Source: Hymenobacter actinosclerus
GTDB lineage: Bacteria; Bacteroidota; Bacteroidia; Cytophagales; Hymenobacteraceae
Direction of reading: 5' to 3'
DNA length: 64,000 bases
Assembly (NCBI RefSeq): GCF_900111515.1
Contig: NZ_FOHS01000002.1
Span: 558,001 to 622,000 of the forward strand
Shown: piece by piece, positions 42,381 to 52,400 of the stretch
Numbering within the stretch: position 1 is the stretch's first letter
How the letters are laid out: each line of letters opens with the position of its first letter
Position numbers and translations under genes: made by a program
Notes under the pieces: generated by a model
Told to the model about the DNA's origin: nothing
The model's input: only the letters and a program-made list of their open reading frames with translations
The model's database searches: none

Positions 42381-43484
42381 ATGGCCACTATCACCAAAGA
42401 AGCCGTTCTGAAAGCCCTCAGCTACGTTGAGGAGCCCGATTTGGGCAAAGACCTCGTTACGCTCAACATGATTGAGGACGTGCAGATTGAGGGCCGGCGC
42501 GTGTCGTTCACCGTCGTGCTCACCACGCCCGCCTGCCCGCTCAAGCAGCTCATCCACGACGCCTGCGAGCGGGCCATTCATACGATGGTCGATAAGGACG
42601 CGCAAGTGGTTATCGTGATGACTTCGCGGGTGACGACCATGCGCCAGAACCGCGACATTCTGCCCGGCGTGGAGAACATCATTGCCGTGGCCTCGGGCAA
42701 GGGCGGCGTGGGCAAAAGCACCGTTACGGCCAACCTGGCCATTGCCCTGGCCCAGACGGGCGCCCGCGTGGGCCTCATCGACGCCGATATTTCGGGGCCT
42801 TCCATGCCGCTGATGTTCGGGCAGGAAAGCGCCCGGCCGCACGTGTTTCAGGGCGAGGATGGCAAGAACCGCATCCAGCCCATTGAGGCCCACGGCGTCA
42901 AGCTGATGAGCATCGGCTTCCTAGCCCCGGCCGAGTCGGCCATTGTGTGGCGCGGCCCGATGGCCTCCTCGGCCCTCAAGCAGTTCATTACGGAGGTGGA
43001 CTGGGGCGAGCTGGACTACCTGCTGCTCGACATGCCCCCCGGAACGTCCGATATCCACCTGACCATGGTGCAGACCGTGCCCGTAACGGGGGCCGTTATC
43101 GTGACCACGCCCCAGAAAGTGGCCCTGGCCGATGCCGAGAAGGGCTTGCAGATGTTCCGGCTGCCGCAAATCAACGTGCCGGTGCTGGGCGTGATTGAGA
43201 ACATGGCCTGGTTTACGCCCGCCGAGCTGCCCGACAACAAGTACTTCCTCTTCGGCGAAGGCGGCGGCCGGGGCCTGGCCGAAAAGCACGAAATTCCGCT
43301 GCTGGGCCAGATTCCGCTGGTGCAGAGCATCCGCGAAAACGGCGACCAGGGCACGCCCGCCATGCTGCAAAAAGACTCGCCGGCTGCCGCCGTATTCGGG
43401 CAGCTGGCCGAGGAGGTGGCCCGGCAGGTGAGCATCCGCAACGCCGTGGCGCCCAAGACCAATATCGTGGAGATGAAGCGGTAG
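42381..43484 (+). CDS. Mrp/NBP35-family iron-sulfur cluster carrier ATPase
   Basis: 367 residues. An N-terminal MIP18 (DUF59) domain (about 1-95, TTPACPLKQLIHD) and a P-loop with GKGGVGKST near 108, DADISGPSMP near 133 and DMPPGTSDIH near 218. It would bind and transfer [4Fe-4S] clusters. The CPxC motif that bridges the cluster in many Mrp proteins is not visible (the position reads MAWFTPAELPDNKY), as in some Bacteroidota homologues. Start at 42381 (MATITKEAVL) is 27 bp after a strong -7 box. Confidence 0.9.
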   Translation: MATITKEAVLKALSYVEEPDLGKDLVTLNMIEDVQIEGRRVSFTVVLTTPACPLKQLIHDACERAIHTMVDKDAQVVIVMTSRVTTMRQNRDILPGVENIIAVASGKGGVGKSTVTANLAIALAQTGARVGLIDADISGPSMPLMFGQESARPHVFQGEDGKNRIQPIEAHGVKLMSIGFLAPAESAIVWRGPMASSALKQFITEVDWGELDYLLLDMPPGTSDIHLTMVQTVPVTGAVIVTTPQKVALADAEKGLQMFRLPQINVPVLGVIENMAWFTPAELPDNKYFLFGEGGGRGLAEKHEIPLLGQIPLVQSIRENGDQGTPAMLQKDSPAAAVFGQLAEEVARQVSIRNAVAPKTNIVEMKR

Positions 43485-43499
43485 GCTTTTCTACTAGCG

Positions 43500-43605
43500 T
43501 TTCCCGCAGAGGGGCGCGGAGGTAAAACCGCAGAGGTCCGCAGAGCCGTTCTTGAACAGCTCTGCGGACCTCTGCGGTTTTACCTCCGCGCCCCTCTGCG
43601 GGAAA
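43500..43605. repeat. 45-bp perfect palindrome, family E
   Basis: Arms 43500-43544 and 43561-43605 are perfect reverse complements, beginning TTTCCCGCAGAGGGGCG, with a 16-nt loop containing CTTGAACAGC. It starts 16 bp after the mrp stop and ends 28 bp before the next start. Confidence 0.95.
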
Positions 43606-43633
43606 TGATACCAGAACATTCATCTTTGCCCCC

Positions 43634-44182
43634 ATGAAAACCCTGCTCCTGCTCCTCACCTTACTTCCCCAACAGGAAAACCCCACCATTCCGCGCCTTA
43701 TTGCCGAGCGCCAGCAGCTGGTGAGCCAGTACGAAGCGGCCAACGGCCAGCGCAACGCCTTTCTGGCCAACAAGCCCAGCAAAAAGGACCTGCAAGAAGT
43801 GGTCGAGGCCCTCAAAGGCATCATCCGCAAAGACACCGAGCTGATCCAGGCCGTGCAGGCCGCCACCCTACGCCAGACGGCCGCCGTGGTGGCCGAAAAC
43901 CAGCAGGTGAAGCAGCAGGTAACCGTGGCCCAAACCGACCAGAGCAGCACCCAGCAGCGCTTCCACGACCTGGAAAACCAAATCCAGAACCTCCAGGAGC
44001 GCGAGCGGCAGCACGCCAAAAAGATGCGCGACCTGCAAGCCACCGCCGACACGGCCACCGGCGCCCGCACCTCCCGCGAAGTGCTGGCCGCCACCTTGGC
44101 CCTGCTCGCCGCCGCCCTGCTGGCCTACGTGCTGAAATTGCGCGGCCAGCTAAGCTCCCGGCCAGCGCCGCGGCGTAAGTAG
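43634..44182 (+). CDS. Coiled-coil membrane protein, hypothetical
   Basis: 182 residues. A short N-terminal hydrophobic segment (MKTLLLLLTLLPQQ), a long coiled coil (about 20-130), and a C-terminal TM (LAATLALLAAALLAYVLKL) with a basic tail. No family recognised. It lies 79 bp upstream of the TonB receptor. CATCTTTG lies 13 bp before the ATG. Confidence 0.7.
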   Translation: MKTLLLLLTLLPQQENPTIPRLIAERQQLVSQYEAANGQRNAFLANKPSKKDLQEVVEALKGIIRKDTELIQAVQAATLRQTAAVVAENQQVKQQVTVAQTDQSSTQQRFHDLENQIQNLQERERQHAKKMRDLQATADTATGARTSREVLAATLALLAAALLAYVLKLRGQLSSRPAPRRK

Positions 44183-44261
44183 CCACCGTTGGCACCCCGA
44201 AACCTGTACCGCCCGGCCGGGTTTGCATTGAACCCCCTTATCTTCTGAAAGCCAACCGCGT

Positions 44262-46706
44262 ATGCGCCTCCTCTACCTTGTACTGCTGTGGCTGCTGCCG
44301 CTAGTCAGCCTGGCCCAGACGGGCGTACTCAGCGGCACGGTGCGCGACCGGGCCACCCAGCAGCCGGTGCCGGGCGCCACCGTTACGCTGGAAGGCAGCT
44401 CCCTGGGCACGGCCGCCGATGAACAGGGCCGCTTCCGGCTCACGGGCATCCCGACGGGCAGCTACAACGTGCGGGCCTCCTTTATTGGCTACGAGCCGCT
44501 GCTGCGGGCCAACGTGGTGATTACCAGCGGCAACGCCAACATTGTGGGCCTGGAGCTGGTGACGGCCCAGCAGCAACTGGGCGAGGTAACCGTGGTGGCC
44601 AGCCGGGCCATTCGGGTGGCTACCCCCGAAACGCCGCTGAGCGTGCAGCGGCTGAGCGCCCAGGAAATTAAGAGCAACCCCGGCGGCAACTTCGATATCT
44701 CGAAGGTGGTGCAGGTGCTGCCCGGCGTGGGTGGCGGTGGCACGGGCGGCACCGCCGGCTTCCGCAACGACATCATCATCCGGGGCGGGGCGCCCAACGA
44801 AAACGTGTACTACCTTGACGGTATCGAAGTGCCGGTCATCAACCACTTCCAGACCCAGGGCAGCGCCGGCGGGCCGGCCGGCATGCTCAACGTGAGCTTT
44901 ATCGACGAGGTGACGCTGAGCACCTCGGCCTTCGAAGCCCGCTACGACAACGTGCTCAGCAGCGTGCTTCAGTTCCGGCAGCGCGAGGGCAACCCCGACC
45001 GCGTGCAGGGCAACGTGCGCCTGAGCGGCACCGAGGTGGCCGGCACCCTGGAAGGCCCGCTGGCCCCCAACACCACGTTTCTGGCCTCCGTGCGCCGCTC
45101 CTATTTGCAGGTGCTCTTCAAGCTGATTGACCTGCCCATCCGGCCCGACTACTGGGATTCGCAGTTCAAGATAACCACCAAGCTGGGGCCCAAAACCACC
45201 CTCACGGCCCTAGGCCTGGGCGCGCTGGACCACTTCGAGGTGGCCGTGCCGCGCTCCACCACGCCCGAAAAAGCCTACATCATCCGCAACACGCCCACCA
45301 TCGACCAGTGGAACTACACCGTGGGTTTGAGCCTGCGCCAGCTGCTGCCCCGGGGCTACCTCAACCTGGCCCTGAGCCGCACCCAGCTTAGTAATCAGGT
45401 CGATTTTTTTGAGGGCGGCTCGGAGTTTCGGGGCGATGAAAGCCGGCGGGTGCTGCTCACGCGCTCGGGCGAAACCGAGAACAAGCTCCGCCTCGACGTA
45501 AACCGCAGCGCCGGCCGCTGGCGCTACGCCTACGGGGCCGTGGGCCAGCTCATTCACTACGACAACCGCTTTTTCAACCGCCTGCGCCAGGCCGTGGTAG
45601 CCCCCGATGGCACGGTGCAGCAGCCGGCCGTCACGGTCGATTTTAACTCCAGTCTCGACTTCGCCCGCTTCGGCGCGTTCGGCCAGCTCACCCGCTCGTT
45701 TCTGGCGGCCGACCGGCTCACGCTCTCGGCCGGGCTGCGCACCGATGGCAACAGTTTTACCGATGGCGGGGCCAACATGCTGCGCACCGTTTCGCCCCGC
45801 ATTTCGGCCACCTACGCCCTCACGCCGCGCTGGAACCTGAACGCCAGCGTGGGCCGCTACTACAAAATCCCGCCCTCCACCCTGCTTGGCTTCCGCGACA
45901 ACGCCGGCCGGCTCGTGAACAAGAGCAACCGCTACATCGGCAGCACGCACTACGTGGCGGGGCTGGAATTCCTGCCCAGCGCCAGCCGCCGCCTCACGCT
46001 CGAAGGCTTCTGGAAGCAGTACGACCACTACCCGGTAAACGTGCGCGACGGCATCTCGCTGGCCAACCTGGGCGGCGACTTTATTGCCTTGGGCAACGAG
46101 GCCGTGACCAGTACGGGCAAGGGCCGGGCCTTCGGGGGCGAGCTGTTTTTTCAGCAGCAGCTCACCCGTAACCTCTATGCGGTGGCCTCCTACACGCTGT
46201 TCAACAGCGAGTTTACCGGGGCCGATGGCCGCTACCAGCCCTCGGCCTGGGACACCCGGCACCTGGCCTCGGCGCTGCTGGGCCGCAAGTTCGGGCGGGG
46301 CTGGGAGCTGGGCCTGAAGTACCGGCTGGCCGGCGGCGCGCCCTACACGCCCTTCAACGCGGCGGCCTCGCGGGCCAACTACCTTACCATCGGCCAGGGT
46401 GTGCTCGATTACGGCCGCCTGAACACCCAGCGCCTGGGCACCTTCCAGCAGCTCGATTTCCGGCTGGATAAGAAAATCAACCTGCGCCGCTTCACCTTCG
46501 ATTTCTACGCGGACGTGCAGAACGCGCTGGCCCTGAAGTCGCCGGCCGTGCCCAGCTACGCCTTCCAGCGCACCCCCGACAACGCCGAGTTCGTTTCCAC
46601 CGATGGCCAGCCCCTGCGCCCTGACGGCAGCAACGGCATCCCCGTGATGCTCGACAACACCGGCGCCACCGTGCTGCCCACGATTGGGTTTATCGTGGAG
46701 TTTTGA
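44262..46706 (+). CDS. TonB-dependent outer-membrane receptor with CarboxypepD_reg domain
   Basis: 814 residues. Signal MRLLYLVLLWLLPLVSLAQ; the N-terminal domain about 20-105 (GTVRDRATQQPVPGATVTL) is carboxypeptidase-regulatory-like; plug about 115-230 (IIIRGGAPNENVYYLDG); barrel to the C-terminal Phe (IGFIVEF). No SusD partner is adjacent, so it is not a classical SusCD pair. The substrate is unknown. Conserved QTQGSAGGPAGML motif of the receptor plug. Confidence 0.92.
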   Translation: MRLLYLVLLWLLPLVSLAQTGVLSGTVRDRATQQPVPGATVTLEGSSLGTAADEQGRFRLTGIPTGSYNVRASFIGYEPLLRANVVITSGNANIVGLELVTAQQQLGEVTVVASRAIRVATPETPLSVQRLSAQEIKSNPGGNFDISKVVQVLPGVGGGGTGGTAGFRNDIIIRGGAPNENVYYLDGIEVPVINHFQTQGSAGGPAGMLNVSFIDEVTLSTSAFEARYDNVLSSVLQFRQREGNPDRVQGNVRLSGTEVAGTLEGPLAPNTTFLASVRRSYLQVLFKLIDLPIRPDYWDSQFKITTKLGPKTTLTALGLGALDHFEVAVPRSTTPEKAYIIRNTPTIDQWNYTVGLSLRQLLPRGYLNLALSRTQLSNQVDFFEGGSEFRGDESRRVLLTRSGETENKLRLDVNRSAGRWRYAYGAVGQLIHYDNRFFNRLRQAVVAPDGTVQQPAVTVDFNSSLDFARFGAFGQLTRSFLAADRLTLSAGLRTDGNSFTDGGANMLRTVSPRISATYALTPRWNLNASVGRYYKIPPSTLLGFRDNAGRLVNKSNRYIGSTHYVAGLEFLPSASRRLTLEGFWKQYDHYPVNVRDGISLANLGGDFIALGNEAVTSTGKGRAFGGELFFQQQLTRNLYAVASYTLFNSEFTGADGRYQPSAWDTRHLASALLGRKFGRGWELGLKYRLAGGAPYTPFNAAASRANYLTIGQGVLDYGRLNTQRLGTFQQLDFRLDKKINLRRFTFDFYADVQNALALKSPAVPSYAFQRTPDNAEFVSTDGQPLRPDGSNGIPVMLDNTGATVLPTIGFIVEF

Positions 46707-46756
46707 TAGCGTAAGGCCACCCGTCGGCCACCAACATTTACCAACGAACCACCAAT

Positions 46757-47395
46757 ATGTCCCTTGCTGACTCCTTAGCCCGCATCGAAACCTGGCTAGC
46801 CGCCCACGCACCCCGCATTCTCCGCGAATCGCTTAACCCCGGCGCAGAACCGGCCATGCTGGATGCGCTGGAAACCGCCGTGGGCCGGCCGCTACCGGCT
46901 GATTACCGGGCGCTTTACCAGCGGTTTGATGGGCTAAATGAAAATGCCGACAACTTCGGCAGCTTCTTCTACGGCATCAGCTTTTTGCCCTCGGCGCAGG
47001 TGACGGCTAACTATCAATACAGAGCCTCTGATGCTGGTGTAGTTTCCCTTACTAAAGCACTACTAGCCATCAAGCGGGATAATGCTTTGAATCCTCACTG
47101 GCTCCGCATGGGCTTCGATGGCTCGCACGTGTGGCTGTGTCTCGACCTTGACCCGGCACCCGATGGCCAGTATGGGCAAATTATTCTGCTGGATGAGGAA
47201 AACGAAACGGCTTTCGTCGTGGCCGACTCGGTGGCCGGGCTGCTGAGTGAGTTTGCTCTTGACCTGGAGGAGAATCTGTATGTGCTCAACCCCGATGCGT
47301 TGGAAGATGGCGACCAGTACCTGAGCCCGGTGCAAGCTATTGACGTGGTGAACTGGTGCCTGGCCGAGCGGTGGCAGGCGGTTAAGGACCTTTGA
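46757..47395 (+). CDS. SMI1/KNR4 (SUKH) family protein
   Basis: 212 residues. The SUKH fold is recognisable from LPADYRALYQRFDGLNEN near 55 and DEENETAFVVADS near 150. SUKH proteins include immunity proteins for polymorphic toxins as well as unrelated cellular factors. The immediately following gene looks like another immunity family. No toxin, Rhs or effector gene is in view. ATG at 46757. Confidence 0.88.
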   Translation: MSLADSLARIETWLAAHAPRILRESLNPGAEPAMLDALETAVGRPLPADYRALYQRFDGLNENADNFGSFFYGISFLPSAQVTANYQYRASDAGVVSLTKALLAIKRDNALNPHWLRMGFDGSHVWLCLDLDPAPDGQYGQIILLDEENETAFVVADSVAGLLSEFALDLEENLYVLNPDALEDGDQYLSPVQAIDVVNWCLAERWQAVKDL

Positions 47396-47449
47396 AGTTG
47401 CTTTGTCATTTCTGAGAGACAGCTCTTATTCGGCCGTACCTTGCGGCCC

Positions 47450-47827
47450 ATGCCGACCACAACGCCCCCCGCCACCCACCCATTCCTCCTCTCCGACGTG
47501 CCCCCGGCGCAAGCCACGCCCGAGCGGCAGCAGCGCCTGCTGGTCGACCTTTCGGATATGGACGATTACTACGTGGTGTTTGAACGCTACGGCTTCGGCG
47601 GCGGCGGGGCCAGCTGGGCCGAGCACATCGAAACCATGCTGGAGGAGCACGACCCCGAGCTGCTGGCTCACGTGGAGCTGGCCGGGGCGGGCGAGATTTT
47701 CCGGGCCTACACCGATGGGCCGGCCGCCACGGCGCGGCTGCTGGCGCTGGTGCAGCCCGTGTTTGCCGATTTGGGCGCCCTGAGCAAGTACCTGGCCCAG
47801 GCCGACCCCACCGATTTTTTCGAGTAG
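47450..47827 (+). CDS. Imm51-like small protein
   Basis: 125 residues from the Met at 47450 (MPTTTPPATHPF). FERYGFGGGGASWAEHIE near 45 and HVELAGAGEIFRAY near 75 resemble immunity protein 51. It follows the SUKH gene by 54 bp, so the two probably share a transcript. It has no signal peptide. The toxin target is unknown and identification is moderate. Confidence 0.62.
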   Translation: MPTTTPPATHPFLLSDVPPAQATPERQQRLLVDLSDMDDYYVVFERYGFGGGGASWAEHIETMLEEHDPELLAHVELAGAGEIFRAYTDGPAATARLLALVQPVFADLGALSKYLAQADPTDFFE

Positions 47828-47955
47828 AGACGCATATTTGCGTCTCCTCGTTGAACGACGACGCTGAAAGGTGCTACTGAACGGTGCTATGGAACGGCAA
47901 CGTTGAACAGCGACGCAACAACGGCGCGGCCGATAAGACGCAAATATGCATCTCT
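47826..47955. repeat. Palindromic repeat F2
   Basis: Arms AGAGACGCATATTTGCGTCT (47826) and its near complement ending at 47955; two GTTGAAC motifs in the spacer (47850, 47902) and a GGTGCTACTGAACGG segment. It begins inside the stop codon of the Imm51-like gene. The remaining gap to 48119 has no gene. Confidence 0.85.
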
Positions 47956-48119
47956 GCAACCTGGCGAAATGGCTTGTGAAGCCGGGCTCGTATTGGTTGC
48001 AAGCGGCAAGGCATTAACGGTTTTTAATGTGGGCTTAACCTGGGCCTAATATGGAGGAAGGACTTTTGTGGCGTTGCGCATCGTTCCGATGCGCTACTTT
48101 TTTCCACAACCCCTCCCCA

Positions 48120-49274
48120 ATGCCCCTGCCTCTGCTTTCCCGTTTTCGTTGGTTGCTGCTGCCGCTTTGTGCCGCCTCGCTGGCCAGCTGCGGGTCCGAT
48201 ACCCAAGCCGACACCCCCCAGAAAGAAACCCGGCCCGAAATCCTGGTGACGGCCCTTAACGCCCGCGACACGGTGCTCACCCACGCCTACGTGGCCGATA
48301 TCCAGGCCGTGCGCAACGTGGAAGTGCGGGGCCGGGTCGAAGGCTTTCTGGAGGAAATTTACGTGGACGAGGGCCAGACCGTACGCAAGGGCCAGACGCT
48401 GTTCCGCCTCAACGACACCGAGTACCGCAGCCGCGTAAGTCAGGCCAAAGCGGCGCTGGGCAGCGCCCGCGCCGATGCACGGGTGGCCGAGCTGGAAGTG
48501 GAGCGCGTGAAGATGCTGGTGGGCAAAAACATCATCTCCAAAACCGAACTCGATGTAGCGCGTGCCAAGCTCAACGCCGCCCAGGCCGCTGTACAGCAGC
48601 AGCTTTCGGCCCAGGCCCAGGCCAACCTCGATTTGTCGTACACGCTCATCAAGGCCCCGTTTGATGGCGTTATCAACCGCATTCCGCTCAAGAAGGGCAG
48701 CGTGATTGAGGACGGCACCCTGCTCACGTCCATTTCCGACGCCCACGACATCTTCGCTTACTTCAACGTGTCGGAGGCCGAGTACCTGGAGTACGTGAAA
48801 ACCCGCCGCCAGGACTCGGCCCGCGCCACCAACGTGGCCACCCTTATCCTGGCCGACGGCAGCACCTACCCGGTGCCGGGCAAGGTGGAAACCGTGGAAT
48901 CCCAGTTTACGCCCAACACCGGCTCCATTGCCTTCCGCGCCCGCTTCGACAACCCCAAGCTGCTGCTGCGCCACGGCGCTACGGGCAAGGTACTACTCAC
49001 CAACACGGTGAAAGACGCCGTGCTGGTGCCCCAGAAATCGGTGTTTGAGGTGCAGGACAAGAACTACGTGTACCTGCTCGGCGACGATGGCCGGGTGATG
49101 CAGCATTCCTTCGAGCCCGAAGCCCGCCTGGCCGACTACTACGTAGTAAAAGCCGGCCTCAAGCCCGGCGACCAGGTGGTCTACGAAGGCATCCAGGAGC
49201 TGCGCGACGGCGCCATCATCAAGCCCCGGATGGTATCGATGAAAGCGGTGCTCAACGGGCAGGATGGGCGGTAG
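48120..49274 (+). CDS. RND efflux periplasmic adaptor (MFP)
   Basis: 384 residues from the Met at 48120 (MPLPLLSRFRW). Lipobox SLASC near residue 22; the mature part has a biotinyl-lipoyl-like hairpin (VEVRGRVEGFLEEIYVDEGQTV near 65), an alpha-helical hairpin and a beta-barrel/MP region with KTGLKPGD-like AGLKPGDQVV. It links the RND pump and the TolC-like factor. First gene of the trio; the pump starts 225 bp downstream across palindrome B2. Longer frame to 48051 is not needed. Confidence 0.95.
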   Translation: MPLPLLSRFRWLLLPLCAASLASCGSDTQADTPQKETRPEILVTALNARDTVLTHAYVADIQAVRNVEVRGRVEGFLEEIYVDEGQTVRKGQTLFRLNDTEYRSRVSQAKAALGSARADARVAELEVERVKMLVGKNIISKTELDVARAKLNAAQAAVQQQLSAQAQANLDLSYTLIKAPFDGVINRIPLKKGSVIEDGTLLTSISDAHDIFAYFNVSEAEYLEYVKTRRQDSARATNVATLILADGSTYPVPGKVETVESQFTPNTGSIAFRARFDNPKLLLRHGATGKVLLTNTVKDAVLVPQKSVFEVQDKNYVYLLGDDGRVMQHSFEPEARLADYYVVKAGLKPGDQVVYEGIQELRDGAIIKPRMVSMKAVLNGQDGR

Positions 49275-49295
49275 GCAAGCTTATGGCAGCACGGA

Positions 49296-49450
49296 GCTAG
49301 AGCTAGAAAACTAGCTCCCCTCCTTGGAAAGGAGCGGTTGGGGGTGGTTGACTACCGTTGAACAGCTCCCTCAACAGTATATCGTTCTGCCAGCATCAAC
49401 CACCCCCAGCCCCTCCTTTCCAAGGAGGGGAGCTAGTTTCTAGCTCTAGC
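49296..49450. repeat. Palindromic repeat B2
   Basis: Arms GCTAGAGCTAGAAAACTAGC (49296) with CTCCCCTCCTTGG, and their near complements ending TAGCTCTAGC at 49450; spacer with CGTTGAACAGCT (49356-49367). It lies between adaptor and pump genes. Confidence 0.9.
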
Positions 49451-49499
49451 AACCGAAGCTCTAAGCACCACCAACCAAGCACCAAGCACTAAAGAAAGA

Positions 49500-52400
49500 A
49501 TGCTCGCACTCTTCATTCGCCGGCCGGTTTTATCGCTGGTTATTTCGCTGTTTATTACCCTGCTGGGGGCGCTGGCGCTGTTTACGCTGCCCATCACCCA
49601 GTTCCCCGACATCGTGCCGCCCTCCGTAACGGTAACGGCCAAGTACACCGGGGCCAACTCCGAGGTGCTGGCTAAGGCCGTGGCCACGCCGCTGGAGCGG
49701 GCCATTAACGGCGTGCCGGGCATGACCTACATTCAGTCGGTGAACTCGAACAGCGGCACGACACTGATTACCGTGTTTTTTGAGGTGGGCACCGACCCCG
49801 ATCTGGCCGCCGTGAACGTGCAGAACCGGGTGCAGACCGTGATTGACGAGCTGCCCGAGGAGGTCATCCGGGCCGGCGTGGCCACCGAGAAGGAGGTGAA
49901 CAGCATGTTGCTCTACCTCAACATCATGAGCGACGACCCCAAGGTGGGCGAGAAGTTCATCTATAACTTCGCCGATATCAACGTGTTGCAGGAGCTTAAG
50001 CGCATCGATGGCGTGGGCTTCGCCGAAATCATGGGCTCGCGCGAGTACTCGATGCGGGTGTGGCTGCAACCCGACCGCATGGTGGCCTACAACGTGGCCG
50101 CCGACGAGGTGGTGGAGGCCATCCGGGCCCAGAACGTGGAGGCGGCCCCCGGCCGCTCGGGCGAAAGCTCGGGCTCCCAGGCCCAGGTGCTGCAATACGT
50201 GCTGCGCTACACGGGCAAGATGTTCGAGCCCCGCCAGTACGAAAACGTGGTGCTGCGGGCCAACCCCGACGGCTCGGTGCTGCGCCTCAAAGACGTGGCC
50301 GACATCAGGTTCGACGTGCTCAACTACGGCATGACGTCGAAGATTGACGGCCGCCCCTCGGCCGCCATCATGCTCAAGCAGCGCCCCGGCTCCAACGCCT
50401 CCGAAGTAATTGCCAACGTGAAGGCGCGCATGGCCGAGCTGAAAGGCACCAGCTTCCCGCCCGGCATGACTTACAACGTGTCGTACGACGTCTCGCGCTT
50501 CCTCGACGCCAGCATCAACGCGGTGCTCATTACGCTGCTGGAGGCCTTCGTGCTGGTGTTTATCGTGGTGTACCTGTTCTTGCAGGACTGGCGCTCGACG
50601 CTGATTCCGGCCCTGGCCGTGCCGGTGGCGCTGGTGGGCACGCTGTTTTTCATGCAGCTGCTGGGCTTCAGCATCAACCTGCTCACGCTCTTCGCGCTGG
50701 TGCTGGCCATTGGCATCGTGGTCGATAACGCCATTGTGGTGGTGGAGGCCGTGCACGCCAAAATGCACGAGAAGCACCTCTCGGCGATGGACGCCACGCT
50801 GGAGGCGATGGGCGAGATTGGCGGGGCCATCGTGGCTATTACCCTGGTGATGTCGGCCGTGTTTATTCCGGTGTCGTTTATGGACGGGCCGGTGGGCGTG
50901 TTCTACCGTCAGTTTTCGCTCACCCTGGCCATTGCCATTGTTATTTCGGGCGTGAACGCGCTGACGCTGACGCCCGCCCTCTGCGCGCTCATGCTCAAGC
51001 CAATGGCCGAGGGCGAGGAGGCTAAAAAGGGCTTTATCAACCGCTTCTTCGCCGGTTTCAACCGCCGCTACGAGAACCTGGCCCAGGGCTACCAGCGGCT
51101 GGTGCGCTACGTGGCCAACCGCCGCGTCATCACCATTGGCCTGCTGATTGGCTTCTGCCTGGCTACCTGGGGCGTGCAGGCGGTGCTGCCCTCGGGCTTC
51201 ATCCCGACCGAAGACCAGGGCATGATTTACGTGAACGTAACCACCCCACCCGGCGCCACCGTGGAGCGCACCGAGCGCGTACTCGATCAGGTAGAGAAAG
51301 TGGCGGCCAAGCTGGGTCCGGTGGAGTCGGTTTCGACGCTGGCCGGCTACAGCCTCATGAACGAGGTGGCCGGTTCCAGCTACGGCATGGCCATGATTAA
51401 CCTGAAAACCTGGAAGGAGCGCAAGCAGTCGGTAACCGAGCTGATTGCCGAGCTGACCGAGAAAACCCAGGACATCAACGACGCCGACATCCAGTTTTTC
51501 CCGCCGCCCACCGTGCCCGGCTTCGGCAACTCGGCCGGCTTCGAGCTGCGCCTGTTGGACCGCACCGGCCGCGGCGACTTGCAGCAGACGGCCAAGGTCA
51601 CCCAGGATTTCATTGCCGCTTTGCGCGAGACGCCCGCCGTGGGCGCGGCCTTTACGGGCTTCGACGCCAACTTCCCCCAGTACCTGATTCACGTCGACCA
51701 GGACCAGGCCGCCAAGAAGGGCGTAACCGTGGACAAGGCCATGAGCACCTTGCAGACCCTGATGGGTTCGCTCTACGCCTCCAACTTCATCCGCTTCGGG
51801 CAGATGTACAAGGTGATGGTGCAGGCCGACCCCAGCTACCGCACCAAGCCCGAGGACGTGCTCAAGCTCTACGTTAAAAACGACCGCAACGAGATGGTGC
51901 CCTACTCGTCGTTCGTGCGGCTGGAGCGGGTGTACGGCCCCGAGCAGCTCACGCGCTACAACATGTACACCTCGGCCATGATTAACGGCGACGCCGCCCC
52001 CGGCTTCTCGTCGGGCGACGTGATTTCGACCATCGCCAAAGTGGCCGCCACGGAGCTGCCCCGCGGCTACAGCTACGAGTGGAGCGGCATGACGCGCGAG
52101 CAGATTCTGAGCGGCAACCAGGCCCTGTACGTGTTTGCCATCGTGCTGATTTTCGTGTACCTGCTGCTGGCCGCCCAGTACGAAAGCTTCCTGCTGCCGC
52201 TGCCGGTGCTGCTGAGCTTGCCCACCGGCATCTTCGGCGCCTTTCTGGCCCTCAAGCTGCTGGGCCTCGAAAACAACATCTACGCCCAGGTTTCGCTGGT
52301 GATGCTCATCGGTTTGCTGGGCAAGAACGCCATTCTCATCATCGAATTCGCGGTGCTCAAGCGCAAGGAAGGCCTCTCGGCCCTCGACGCGGCCGTGGAG

